Assembly (NCBI GenBank): GCA_002256685.1
Contig: NQJH01000031.1
Coordinates: 1 to 12,008 of the forward strand
DNA: 12,008 bases
Direction of reading: 5' to 3'
From: Methylococcaceae bacterium NSP1-2
GTDB taxonomy: Bacteria > Pseudomonadota > Gammaproteobacteria > Methylococcales > Methylomonadaceae
Within the stretch, counting starts at the first letter, position 1; every line of letters begins with the position of its first letter. The notes beneath the pieces are model-generated. The model was not told where the DNA came from and ran no database searches. It saw nothing but the letters and a program-made list of their open reading frames with translations. Positions 1 to 6,888 of the stretch are shown piece by piece. Both the position numbers and the translations under genes were made by a program.

Positions 1-101
1 TGTAAGCTGGATTTTGAGGCGGGTTGAGTTCATGATGACAATCTAACCGAGTAGGATATGAATTAAATCTGTTACTTCATTTGATAAATTGGAATGTAAA
101 A

Positions 102-129
102 TTGATTTTCAAAAACCGCCACATACGCT
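102..129 (+). promoter_or_regulatory. weak candidate sigma-70 promoter upstream of the flavoprotein gene
   Basis: TTGATT at 102-107 and TACGCT at 124-129 are separated by 16 bases. The -35 element is a fair match and the -10 a poor one. Its position just upstream of the inverted repeat at 144-166 and of the start at 184 is what makes it worth listing. Confidence 0.25.
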
Positions 130-143
130 TTATTTTTAATTCA

Positions 144-166
144 AACTGACAACTACATCGTCAGTT
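144..166. promoter_or_regulatory. perfect inverted repeat, putative operator for the flavoprotein gene
   Basis: AACTGAC at 144-150 and GTCAGTT at 160-166 are perfect 7-base inverted arms around a 9-base spacer, ending 17 bases before the start codon. Dyads of this size and position commonly serve as repressor or activator sites (TetR- or LysR-like). No regulator gene lies next to it in the window, so the cognate protein is unknown. In RNA the same arms could form a 7-bp hairpin just before the Shine-Dalgarno sequence. Confidence 0.45.
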
Positions 167-183
167 ATTGATGGAGAATTGTC

Positions 184-1503
184 ATGGCTAATTCATTTAC
201 TGACATTATATTTACGCCCAGCGTGAAAGCTGCTCAGAGTTTGTATGGTAGCCGAGAGGCTAATCGCGACTTTGAGTTGTCAGAAAATGCTAAGAATGAA
301 TTGACCGAGTACGAAATCAAGTTTATCGCCGAACGCGATAATTTTTATCAAGCGACAGTTTCTGAATCAGGCTGGCCTTATGTGCAGCATCGGGGCGGAT
401 CAATCGGTTTTTTAAAGGTGATTGATAAGCGCACTATTGGTTTTGCTGATTTTCGCGGTAATGTTCAATACCTGAGCGTCGGCAATCTCAATGCCAATGA
501 TCGTATCTCGCTGATTTTAATTGACTATCCTAATCGGCGGCGGTTGAAGATATGGGGACGGGCGCGTATCGTTCATAAAAAAGAGCATCCTGAATTAATC
601 GCGCAACTTACAGTGCCGACCTATCGGGCGCGTGTTGAGCGCGGTATCGTCATTCAGGTTGAAGCCTACGACTGGAATTGCCCTCAACATATCACGCCCC
701 GCTATTCAAAAGTAGAAATCGAAAAGATGATTGCTCCGTTGCTTGAAGAAAATCACCGACTAAAATCTCAATCTGCACCGCTAGCCAATAGCTTGCCTAT
801 TGTGCAAGGTAAGGGGTCTCTGGAAGTTGTTATTTCTGGTATACGACAATTGACTCCGCGTATTAGAGCCTTTGAGCTTAAACATCCAGATGACAAAGAA
901 CTGCCCAAGATTGATGCGGGTGCGCATATCCTCGTTCCAATACGTCTAGGCGATGGTCAAATAAGTGTGCAGCATTACTCTATTTGTTCTAATCCTGCTC
1001 GTCGAGATGCTTACGAAATAGCGGTATTGCGTGAGGAGAATGGTTCGGGCAATTCTGTGGCTGCACACGAACAGTTTCAAATAGGTTTGCATTTACGTTG
1101 TAGCTTGCCGCAGAACACTTTTAAACTGCATACGGATTCCCGCCCTGCTATTCTTATTGCGGGGGGGATTGGTATCGCACCTATCAAGGCGATGGCGTAT
1201 ACGTTGAAGGCGCAAGGACGATATTTCTTGATTCACTACGCCGCACGTAGCACTAAAGAAGCGGCTTATTTGGATAAACTGGTTAACGAGTTTGGTGACA
1301 GGTTAACATTTTATCCAGCCGACCAAAATAAACACATGGATGTAAATGCCCTGTTGACGTTCGCACCGCCCGATGCAGTTTTTTACGTCTGCGGCTCTAA
1401 ACGCATGATTGATGCGGTCACTGACGCGACAAAGATGCTGTTAATAGGCTCTGATTCTATTCGAATAGAGCGATTCTTTGCCAAAAAAAAACGGGCGGGA
1501 TAA
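184..1503 (+). CDS. PNPOx-like / FAD-NAD(P)-binding oxidoreductase fusion protein
   Basis: This is a 439-residue soluble flavoprotein of two parts. Residues about 40-175 form a pyridoxamine-5'-phosphate-oxidase-like split barrel; the stretch WNCPQHITPRY (164-174) is characteristic of this subfamily. Residues about 210-430 resemble ferredoxin/phthalate-dioxygenase reductases: HYSICSNP (264-271) is the FAD-binding RxYS-type motif, GSGNSVAAHEQ lies in the flavin barrel, AGGIGIAPIKAM (326-337) is the NAD(P) loop, and YVCGSKRMIDAV (401-412) is the typical C-terminal nucleotide-binding element. Many relatives carry a plant-type 2Fe-2S domain at the C-terminus. This protein stops after IERFF and a short basic tail, so that domain is absent. 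It probably moves electrons from NAD(P)H through flavin to an unknown acceptor. The ATG is supported by GGAG at 173-176, seven bases upstream. The gene stands alone and converges on the SmbP-like gene. Substrate and partner cannot be read from the sequence. Confidence 0.9.
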   Translation: MANSFTDIIFTPSVKAAQSLYGSREANRDFELSENAKNELTEYEIKFIAERDNFYQATVSESGWPYVQHRGGSIGFLKVIDKRTIGFADFRGNVQYLSVGNLNANDRISLILIDYPNRRRLKIWGRARIVHKKEHPELIAQLTVPTYRARVERGIVIQVEAYDWNCPQHITPRYSKVEIEKMIAPLLEENHRLKSQSAPLANSLPIVQGKGSLEVVISGIRQLTPRIRAFELKHPDDKELPKIDAGAHILVPIRLGDGQISVQHYSICSNPARRDAYEIAVLREENGSGNSVAAHEQFQIGLHLRCSLPQNTFKLHTDSRPAILIAGGIGIAPIKAMAYTLKAQGRYFLIHYAARSTKEAAYLDKLVNEFGDRLTFYPADQNKHMDVNALLTFAPPDAVFYVCGSKRMIDAVTDATKMLLIGSDSIRIERFFAKKKRAG

Positions 1504-1518
1504 ATCCGCCCGTCTTTT
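1483..1518. terminator. bidirectional intrinsic terminator overlapping the flavoprotein stop codon
   Basis: ACGGGCGG (1491-1498) pairs perfectly with CCGCCCGT (1506-1513). A run of nine A lies on the left (1483-1491) and CTTTT on the right, so the hairpin has a long U-tract when read leftward and a shorter one rightward. It sits between two convergent genes and contains the TAA stop (1501-1503) of the left gene in its loop. Confidence 0.85.
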
Positions 1519-1535
1519 AAAAAGCTTGGTTAGTA

Positions 1536-1892
1536 TTATTTTTTACTGGCTTCGAGGTGTGTTACCGCTTCTTCAGCAGATTTAGTAGCGGGCTCTACCT
1601 TTCCTAACTCGCCTTCATCGATGGCTTTTTGCAACGAATCAGCCGCCGCGTCTATGTGAGTTTTTGGCACACCTTTAGCAACGATGGACGCTGCCAGTGT
1701 ATGATTCAACGCTGATTTTGCATGTTCGACCAAAATAGGCGCGTGACCTGCTTTACCGTGTACCACCGCCGCGTTAGCGTGTTCCAATGCCGCGTTGACA
1801 TGTTCCAACCCAGCCTCGCTAAGTCCTGCGGCGAAAACAGTTGTACTCACACACAATAACAATCCTACAAATACAGATGCTAGTTTTTTCAT
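1536..1892 (-). CDS. SmbP-like small periplasmic metal-binding protein
   Basis: The 118-residue product starts with a clear signal peptide: KK, a hydrophobic core at residues 4-20 and a cleavage site near VFA/AG at 21-22. The mature part is helical, with histidines at 31, 38, 45, 50, 57 and 64 spaced mainly by seven residues. This is the pattern of SmbP, the small copper/metal-binding protein described in Nitrosomonas europaea, a four-helix bundle that binds several divalent metals in the periplasm. From memory of that protein, the first half matches well and the second half aligns without gaps but keeps only H79 and H112. The open frame extends 24 codons further upstream, but the start at 1890-1892 is chosen because the signal peptide begins there and GAGGA lies about eight bases before it. 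It is probably monocistronic and uses the terminator at 1483-1518. The likely role is metal buffering or scavenging. Confidence 0.85.
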   Translation of the reverse strand: MKKLASVFVGLLLCVSTTVFAAGLSEAGLEHVNAALEHANAAVVHGKAGHAPILVEHAKSALNHTLAASIVAKGVPKTHIDAAADSLQKAIDEGELGKVEPATKSAEEAVTHLEASKK

Positions 1893-2155
1893 TTTTCTGT
1901 CCTCAGTATTATTTGGAATATTCAGTTTGTTGATACCACTATACTTCAAAACAACGATAACCACTTGTATGGATCAACGTTTGTATTTTAACCACCATTG
2001 AATTTACTTTGCAAGTTACTGATTAATCTAATACTAGCCGCCACATTTATTCCCTGATAGTTTCCTTTTTCTTCCTTATTTGTTGCATAATTTGTGGTTA
2101 TCCTATGACCCATGAACAACCGCAACGGTTGCGTAACGATACAATGGAGAAGGTA

Positions 2156-2260
2156 ATGAAAGAGATTATCCGTTACGCGGAAGAAGCCATTGTGTCATTA
2201 GCCGATTTTGAAAACATAACCGTGTGGAGCGAGACTCTGCACACAGGATTATTCGCATGA
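2156..2260 (+). CDS. small ORF overlapping the PLP decarboxylase start (possible leader peptide)
   Basis: This is a 34-codon reading frame (51 codons if begun at the ATG at 2105). Its TGA stop (2258-2260) overlaps the ATG (2257-2259) of the decarboxylase in an ATGA arrangement, the usual sign of translational coupling. GGAG at 2146-2149 lies six bases before the ATG at 2156. The product begins MKEIIRYAEEAIVSL, is amphipathic and resembles nothing I recognise. It could be a leader peptide, a small conserved protein, the remnant of a longer upstream gene, or chance. Confidence 0.3.
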   Translation: MKEIIRYAEEAIVSLADFENITVWSETLHTGLFA

Positions 2261-3639
2261 AAAATATTGCAACTAAAAACCCGTGGGTCGCCCCTGTCAT
2301 CCGTCATGCTCCTAGCGGTATGAATAAGTTTGACGGGGTGCGTGATGCGCACTACGTTGATGAGATTGCTGGGGTAGCGATTGCCGAATTAGTAGAAAAA
2401 TACGGTTCGCCGTTATTTGTATTATCCGAAGAACATTTACGTCAATCAGTACGCCGTATTAATCGGGCATTCACGACCCGCTATGCCAAAGTGCGCCAAG
2501 CATGGTCGTATAAAACCAATTATATCAATGCCGTGTCAGCGATTTTGCATTCAGAAGGTTGTGATGCTGAGGTAGTATCAGAATTTGAATACGACAAAGC
2601 CCGCCGCTTAGGTGTACCCGCGTCGCGACTCTTTTTTAATGGTCCGTATAAATCGCGTGGCGCATTAGTCAAAGCGGTCAGCGAAGGTGCGCGAATTCAT
2701 GTCGATCATTTAGATGAATTGGCATTATTGGAAGAAGTCGCCAATGAATTGGGCATTTTAGATTTTCCTATTACCATTCGCTTGAACTTTGATACGGGGT
2801 TTGCGGAAAATTGGGGACGCTTTGGTTTTAACCTCGAAAATGGGCAAGCAATGGAAGCGGCACGCCGTATCGCCGCCAGTCCAAATTTAAAACTCACAGG
2901 TTTACATAATCATATCGGGACGTTTATTACTGACCCGCGTGCTTATACCGCGCAAGTCGGCATCATGATTAATTTCATGAACAATGTGGAAGCGGCGACT
3001 GACTGCACCATCACCACATTGGACATAGGCGGCGGTTTTGCGTCGCGTAATGCCATGCAGGGCGTGTATTTACCGCCTGAACAAATTACCCCCACCGCTG
3101 AACAATACGCGGAAGCCATTTGTGGCGCGTTAGCCATTGGGCTAAAAGACCGTGAACAACAGGGTAAACCCTTACCCGAATTAGTGTTAGAAACAGGTCG
3201 CGCAATGGTAGATGAAGCAGAATGGTTAATTTCCAGTGTGGTTGCTAATAAACGCTTGCCTAATGGTCAGCGGGCAATGGTGATCGATGCAGGGGTGAAT
3301 ATTTTATTTACCGCATTTTGGTATAACCATGAAGTCCGTCCTGCGCGTCCTGTCGAAGGCATACTCGAAGACACGGTGTTATATGGTCCGTTGTGCATGA
3401 ATATTGATGTGGTGCGCCAATCGGTCAGTTTGCCGCCGCTTAAAACAGGCGATTTATTGTCTTTTTGGCCAGTCGGTGCTTATAACAATACCCAGTGGAT
3501 GCAGTTTATTCAGCTACGTCCAGCGGTGGTGATGGTTCGTCAAAATGGGCAAGTGGATGTGGTACGCCGTGCTGAAACTTTAGAGGATATTGAAGAGCCT
3601 GAACACTTGCCCGCTGATTTACGACCTGATTTTTCTTAA
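2257..3639 (+). CDS. fold-type III PLP-dependent decarboxylase (diaminopimelate/ornithine decarboxylase family)
   Basis: The 460-residue cytosolic enzyme has the family landmarks in order: the PLP lysine in SYKTN (K86), the histidine motif LHNHIGTF (216-223) in place of the HxHIGS form, the phosphate-binding DIGGGF (256-261), ETGRAMVDE (312-320) in place of EPGR, the catalytic cysteine region YGPLCMNID (376-384, C380), and the late tyrosine VGAYNN (406-411). The family removes the alpha-carboxylate of meso-diaminopimelate, ornithine, arginine or related diamino acids. The protein is about 40 residues longer than typical LysA, with a distinct N-terminal stretch of about 35 residues. The substrate is therefore uncertain, and I do not assign lysA. 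ATG at 2257 is preferred over GTG at 2224 because AGGA at 2245-2248 is eight bases upstream and no such site precedes the GTG. It converges on the HigA-like gene. Confidence 0.88.
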   Translation: MKNIATKNPWVAPVIRHAPSGMNKFDGVRDAHYVDEIAGVAIAELVEKYGSPLFVLSEEHLRQSVRRINRAFTTRYAKVRQAWSYKTNYINAVSAILHSEGCDAEVVSEFEYDKARRLGVPASRLFFNGPYKSRGALVKAVSEGARIHVDHLDELALLEEVANELGILDFPITIRLNFDTGFAENWGRFGFNLENGQAMEAARRIAASPNLKLTGLHNHIGTFITDPRAYTAQVGIMINFMNNVEAATDCTITTLDIGGGFASRNAMQGVYLPPEQITPTAEQYAEAICGALAIGLKDREQQGKPLPELVLETGRAMVDEAEWLISSVVANKRLPNGQRAMVIDAGVNILFTAFWYNHEVRPARPVEGILEDTVLYGPLCMNIDVVRQSVSLPPLKTGDLLSFWPVGAYNNTQWMQFIQLRPAVVMVRQNGQVDVVRRAETLEDIEEPEHLPADLRPDFS

Positions 3640-3687
3640 ACGGATGGCGTAGGTGTACTCGTTCCCACGCGCTGCGCCGTACTTTTA

Positions 3688-3710
3688 AAACACACGCCAG
3701 CGCGGTGTTT
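3688..3710 (-). terminator. hairpin between convergent genes, probable terminator of the HigA-like gene
   Basis: AAACAC-A-CGC (3688-3697) pairs with GCGGTGTTT (3702-3710), giving nine base pairs with one bulged A and a CAGC loop. Read leftward it begins about 13 bases after the HigA-like stop and is followed by TTTT-AAAA-type sequence. Because the U-tract is short, this is a moderate call. It may also serve the decarboxylase gene on the other strand. Confidence 0.5.
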
Positions 3711-3723
3711 ACGCGCCATAGCA

Positions 3724-4128
3724 TCAAAAAAATACTTCAGGTGAAACACCGAAGCGTGTTGCTAGTGCTTGAATTTGGCGTTTATTTAATTGCCGTTTGC
3801 CGCTCAATATTTCAGACACAACCCCTTGACTACCGACTTCGGGCAACTGGCTTTGAGTCAATTGATGTTCTGCTAGCAAATAGGCTAACACCTCTTGTGG
3901 GCTGGCTTCTGGTATTGCATAGTGTTCTTGTTCATAGTTGGCGACCAGTATGCCAACAGTATCTAATAATGACGCTAATGGATGTTGTTCGTTCTCGCCC
4001 ACTTCATCAATGAGTTGATTTAATAATTCAACCCGATGGTTATAGTCCTCTTCCGTGTAAGGAACAGACAGTAAAGGGGCTAAGGGTTGCCAGTTTTTTG
4101 CAATGGCGTGTACAGTATTGTTCATCAT
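3724..4128 (-). CDS. HigA-like antitoxin / XRE-family regulator without adjacent toxin
   Basis: The 134-residue protein has a helical N-terminal half and a C-terminal Cro/C1-type helix-turn-helix at about residues 79-131. The stretch LTQSQLPEVGSQGVVSEILS (90-109) followed by GKRQLN and ALATRFGVSPEVFF is typical of the HigA/COG5499 antitoxin group. Such proteins bind and neutralise a RelE-like mRNA interferase (HigB) and repress their own operon. GGAGG lies five bases before the first of two consecutive ATG codons (4126-4128 and 4123-4125), and either may be used. No HigB-sized reading frame lies upstream on this strand (4129-4309) or downstream, where the decarboxylase ends convergently. It may be a solitary regulator, the remainder of a lost toxin-antitoxin pair, or act with a toxin elsewhere. 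A palindrome at 4175-4195 in its leader fits autoregulation. Confidence 0.85.
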   Translation of the reverse strand: MMNNTVHAIAKNWQPLAPLLSVPYTEEDYNHRVELLNQLIDEVGENEQHPLASLLDTVGILVANYEQEHYAIPEASPQEVLAYLLAEHQLTQSQLPEVGSQGVVSEILSGKRQLNKRQIQALATRFGVSPEVFF

Positions 4129-4174
4129 AGTAACCTCCGCTGATAATAGGCGGTTATAGGTAAGCTGTTTAAAT

Positions 4175-4195
4175 AATTTAGATGCAATCTAAATT
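4175..4195. promoter_or_regulatory. 9+9 bp palindrome, putative operator of the HigA-like regulator
   Basis: AATTTAGAT (4175-4183) and ATCTAAATT (4187-4195) are perfect inverted arms around GCA, centred about 57 bases before the HigA-like start. An AT-rich dyad of this length upstream of an XRE-type antitoxin gene is the usual autoregulatory operator. Assignment to this protein is inference from position. It also lies between the divergent HigA-like and ppnP genes and could affect both. Confidence 0.6.
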
Positions 4196-4263
4196 TCGTC
4201 ATGTAACGCATTGAAAAGACATCAACGTCCCCACAATTGTTCCAGCCAACTCACCTCACAATC

Positions 4264-4272
4264 TGCTATCAT
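4264..4272 (+). promoter_or_regulatory. candidate extended -10 element for ppnP
   Basis: TGC-TATCAT is an extended -10 form located 37 bases before the ppnP start. No good -35 sequence lies 16-18 bases upstream, as is acceptable for extended -10 promoters. Confidence 0.35.
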
Positions 4273-4309
4273 TACGCCCTTTTTATACACTCTTTAGTCA
4301 GGACACATC

Positions 4310-4624
4310 ATGTCAGAATTTCAAAACGTATCTGTGGTTAAAAAAGCTAACGTCTATTTTGGTGGGAATGTCAGTAGCCGCACGGTTAAATTTGCCGATG
4401 GTTCAAGCAAAACCTTGGGCTTTATGTTACCCGGTGAATATACTTTTAACACCGCCGACGCTGAATTAATGGAAATTATCGATGGTGAATTGGAAGTGTT
4501 ATTGCCTGACACTGAACAATGGGAAACTATCGTTGGTGGTGAGGCGTTTAATGTGCCTGCTAATGCGAAATTCACGGTAAAAGTGAATATTCCTACCGAT
4601 TATATTTGTTCATTTCTTAAATAA
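4310..4624 (+). CDS. ppnP: pyrimidine/purine nucleoside phosphorylase PpnP (DUF1255/YaiE)
   Basis: The 104-residue product is a small cupin-fold protein that matches E. coli YaiE/PpnP throughout. Family landmarks are NVYFGGNVSSRT near residues 14-25, PGEYTFNTADAELMEIIDG (41-59), LEVLLPDTEQW and FNVPANAKFTV (80-90). PpnP cleaves a broad range of nucleosides (uridine, cytidine, thymidine, adenosine, guanosine and others) with phosphate, giving ribose- or deoxyribose-1-phosphate and the free base. It is about 10 residues longer than the E. coli protein, all at the N-terminus. The ATG is preceded by AGGA seven bases upstream. The next gene begins four bases after its stop, so the two are probably co-transcribed, which links nucleoside salvage with a possible RNA-degrading enzyme. 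Confidence 0.95.
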   Translation: MSEFQNVSVVKKANVYFGGNVSSRTVKFADGSSKTLGFMLPGEYTFNTADAELMEIIDGELEVLLPDTEQWETIVGGEAFNVPANAKFTVKVNIPTDYICSFLK

Positions 4625-4628
4625 GCAC

Positions 4629-5102
4629 TTGGAAAAAGTCGCGCTGTTTGTTGATGTGCAGAACATCTACTACACCACTAAACAAGCTTATCACCGCCAT
4701 TTTGATTACCAGCGTTTTTGGTGTCAGGCGACGGCTAACCGTGAAGTAGTGGCAGCGATTGCTTATGCCATCGATAAAGGTGACAGTAAACAACGCGGTT
4801 TTCAACAGATTCTTAGACAAATCGGTTTTGAGGTTAAATTAAAGCCGTATATTCAGCGGGGTGATGGTTCTGCCAAAGGCGATTGGGATGTCGGCATCAC
4901 GCTGGATGTCATGGAATTAGCCGCTCAGGTGGATGTCATTACCCTGTTATCAGGCGATGGTGATTTTGATCTGTTATTAACTAAAGTCCACAATGCTTAT
5001 GGCATTAATACGGAAGTCTACGGCGTACCCGCATTAACTGCCCCCTCATTGATTAACGCTGCTCAGCGATTTATTGCCATAGACGATAAGTTGCTGCTGT
5101 AG
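4629..5102 (+). CDS. NYN-domain (LabA/DUF88, PIN-like) putative ribonuclease
   Basis: The 157-residue protein consists almost entirely of a NYN domain, a PIN-like metal-dependent nuclease fold. Acidic active-site motifs are visible in order: FVDVQN (7-12, D9), KGDWDVGITLDVM (83-95, including D87 and D93) and LLSGDGDFD (107-114, D110 and D112). Members of this group (LabA-like, COG1432) are thought to process or degrade RNA, but substrates are mostly unknown. The reading frame begins with TTG (4629-4631), four bases after the ppnP stop. There is no strong Shine-Dalgarno sequence, so translation may depend on coupling with ppnP. The start is supported because EKVALFVDVQN is where family members begin. 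All visible acidic residues are intact, so it is probably catalytically competent. Confidence 0.88.
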   Translation: MEKVALFVDVQNIYYTTKQAYHRHFDYQRFWCQATANREVVAAIAYAIDKGDSKQRGFQQILRQIGFEVKLKPYIQRGDGSAKGDWDVGITLDVMELAAQVDVITLLSGDGDFDLLLTKVHNAYGINTEVYGVPALTAPSLINAAQRFIAIDDKLLL

Positions 5103-5141
5103 TATTTTCTGGGCTTCATTAATCTCACAACTCACAGGCGT

Positions 5142-5185
5142 AAAACAGCTTTAGCTGTTTTCTAGCCAATAGCTGAAGCTATTGG
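5142..5185. terminator. tandem hairpins after ppnP-NYN; first is a probable terminator
   Basis: Two perfect 8-bp hairpins stand four bases apart: AAAACAGC-TTTA-GCTGTTTT (5142-5161) and CCAATAGC-TGAA-GCTATTGG (5166-5185). The first ends in TTTT and can act as an intrinsic terminator 40 bases after the NYN stop. Both share the core AGCT-NN-AGCT. Twin stem-loops of this sort can also be a dispersed REP-like element, which one window cannot decide. Confidence 0.6.
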
Positions 5186-5211
5186 ACTCCTAACTGAATA
5201 AGCCCAAAATC

Positions 5212-5220
5212 TGATAGAAT
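5212..5220 (+). promoter_or_regulatory. candidate extended -10 promoter of ybiT
   Basis: TGA-TAGAAT is a good extended -10 element 45 bases before the TTG start of the ABC-F gene and after the hairpin pair. The -35 region is weak. Confidence 0.4.
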
Positions 5221-5264
5221 GCCCACCTAATCCCTCTTACTAAAACTCACTCGGAAAACAAATT

Positions 5265-6851
5265 TTGATTTCTACAGCTAACATCACTATGCAGTTTGGG
5301 GCAAAACCCCTGTTTGAAAACGTCTCTGTCAAATTTGGCGACGGCAACCGTTACGGTCTAATTGGCGCGAACGGTTGCGGCAAATCGACCTTCATGAAAA
5401 TATTAAGCGGCGATTTAGAGCCGTCTGCTGGCAATGTCAGTATTTCGCCTAACGAACGCTTGGGCGTGTTGCGTCAAGATCAATTCGCTTATGAAGAATT
5501 CACGGTCCTTGATACTGTGATTATGGGTCATAAAGAACTTTGGCAAATTAAACAAGAACGCGACCGTATTTATTCCTTACCCGATATGAGCGAGGAAGAT
5601 GGAATGCGCGTTGCCGATTTAGAAGTTGAATTTGCCGAATTAGATGGTTATACGTCTGAGTCGCGGGCAGGTGAACTATTATTGGGACTAGATATTCCGT
5701 TAGAACAACATAATGGTTTAATGAGTGCAGTCGCACCCGGTTGGAAATTGCGCGTATTATTAGCACAAGCGTTGTTTGCTAATCCAGACATTATGCTGTT
5801 AGACGAACCGACCAACAACCTTGACATTAATACCATCCGCTGGTTAGAAGATATACTGAATGCCCGCGATTGCACGATGGTTATCATCTCGCATGACCGC
5901 CATTTTTTAAATAGCGTTTGTACGCACATGGCTGACATGGATTATGGCGAATTGCGCGTTTATCCCGGTAATTATGATGATTACATGGTCGCTGTCACTG
6001 AAGTACGCGCGAGTTTATTAGCAGGCAATGCCAAGAAAAAAACCCAAATCGTTGAATTGCAAGCCTTTGTTCGGCGTTTTTCTGCCAATGCGTCTAAAGC
6101 GAAACAAGCGACTTCACGCGCTAAGCAATTGGATAAAATTAAACTGGATGAAGTCAAACCGTCTAGCCGCGTTAATCCCTTTATTCGCTTTGACCAAACT
6201 AAAAAATTGCATCGTTTAGCCTTAGAAGTCGAAGGTTTGAGCAAAGGTTATGGTGCTGATCCATTATTTAAAAATTTGAACTTAATGGTGGCAGTCGGTG
6301 AGCGCATTGCGGTAATCGGTCCTAATGGTATTGGTAAATCTACCTTGTTAAAAACACTGGTAGGCGAATTAACACCTGATACTGGCATCGTCAAATGGTC
6401 AGAAAATTCAGAAGTCGGTTATTTTGCGCAAGACCATGCCGATGATTTTGCCGAAGACTTAACCCTGATTGAATGGATGGGGCAGTGGCGCAAAGAGTCC
6501 GATGACGATCAAGCCATACGCGGCACCTTAGGACGCTTGTTGTTTACGGCCGATGATATTAACAAATCGGTTAAAGTGTTGTCAGGTGGTGAACAAGGGC
6601 GCATGTTATTCGGCAAACTCATTTTGCAAAAAAATAACATCATGGTGATGGACGAACCGACTAACCATTTAGATATGGAATCAATTGAGTCGTTAAATAA
6701 TGCGTTAGAAAATTATCCGGGTACGTTGATTTTTGTCAGCCATGATAGAGAATTCGTTTCCTCGCTGGCGACCCGTATCATTGAATTAACACCGCACGGC
6801 ATTGTCGATTTTAACGGTAATTACGAAGATTATTTGAATACGCAGGCGTAG
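5265..6851 (+). CDS. ybiT: ABC-F family ATPase YbiT
   Basis: The 528-residue protein has two ABC ATPase domains and no membrane segment, and its length matches E. coli YbiT (about 530). Domain 1 has Walker A GANGCGKST (34-42), the YbiT-type degenerate signature VAPGWKLRVLLAQAL (156-170) in place of LSGG, and Walker B LLDEPTNNLD (178-187). The charged linker (about 245-310) is the helical region that in ABC-F proteins reaches toward the P-site tRNA. Domain 2 has Walker A GPNGIGKST (352-360), signature LSGGE (439-443), Walker B VMDEPTNHLD (461-470) and the switch histidine in SHDREF. ABC-F proteins bind the ribosomal E site and relieve stalled translation; YbiT's exact trigger is less well known. 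The start is TTG, because ISTANITMQFG matches the start of the E. coli protein and GGAAAA lies upstream. The first domain's LSGG loss is a family trait, not damage. Confidence 0.95.
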   Translation: MISTANITMQFGAKPLFENVSVKFGDGNRYGLIGANGCGKSTFMKILSGDLEPSAGNVSISPNERLGVLRQDQFAYEEFTVLDTVIMGHKELWQIKQERDRIYSLPDMSEEDGMRVADLEVEFAELDGYTSESRAGELLLGLDIPLEQHNGLMSAVAPGWKLRVLLAQALFANPDIMLLDEPTNNLDINTIRWLEDILNARDCTMVIISHDRHFLNSVCTHMADMDYGELRVYPGNYDDYMVAVTEVRASLLAGNAKKKTQIVELQAFVRRFSANASKAKQATSRAKQLDKIKLDEVKPSSRVNPFIRFDQTKKLHRLALEVEGLSKGYGADPLFKNLNLMVAVGERIAVIGPNGIGKSTLLKTLVGELTPDTGIVKWSENSEVGYFAQDHADDFAEDLTLIEWMGQWRKESDDDQAIRGTLGRLLFTADDINKSVKVLSGGEQGRMLFGKLILQKNNIMVMDEPTNHLDMESIESLNNALENYPGTLIFVSHDREFVSSLATRIIELTPHGIVDFNGNYEDYLNTQA

Positions 6852-6857
6852 AACAAT

Positions 6858-6888
6858 AAGCTGGATTAATCATTAATCCAGCTTTTTT
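6858..6888 (+). terminator. strong intrinsic terminator of ybiT
   Basis: AAGCTGGATTAA (6858-6869) and TTAATCCAGCTT (6873-6884) form a perfect 12-bp stem with a three-base loop, followed by a six-T run (6883-6888). It begins six bases after the ybiT stop. Confidence 0.92.

Noticed and set aside
2706..3137. Two antisense open frames within the PLP decarboxylase gene
   Set aside because: They lie opposite a strongly conserved enzyme, have composition typical of antisense shadows and no ribosome binding sites or recognisable products.
3658..3680. Sequence like half of the GTTCCCACGC...GCGTGGGAAC dispersed repeat
   Set aside because: Only one imperfect arm is present, so it is at most a decayed copy.
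3705..4013. 102-codon plus-strand frame opposite the HigA-like gene
   Set aside because: It lies antisense to a recognisable helix-turn-helix protein and has no family resemblance or ribosome binding site. It was considered as a possible toxin partner but does not look like HigB/RelE.
5548..6244. Several antisense and overlapping frames of 63-96 codons within ybiT
   Set aside because: The sense strand encodes intact ABC-F motifs throughout; these are shadow frames.
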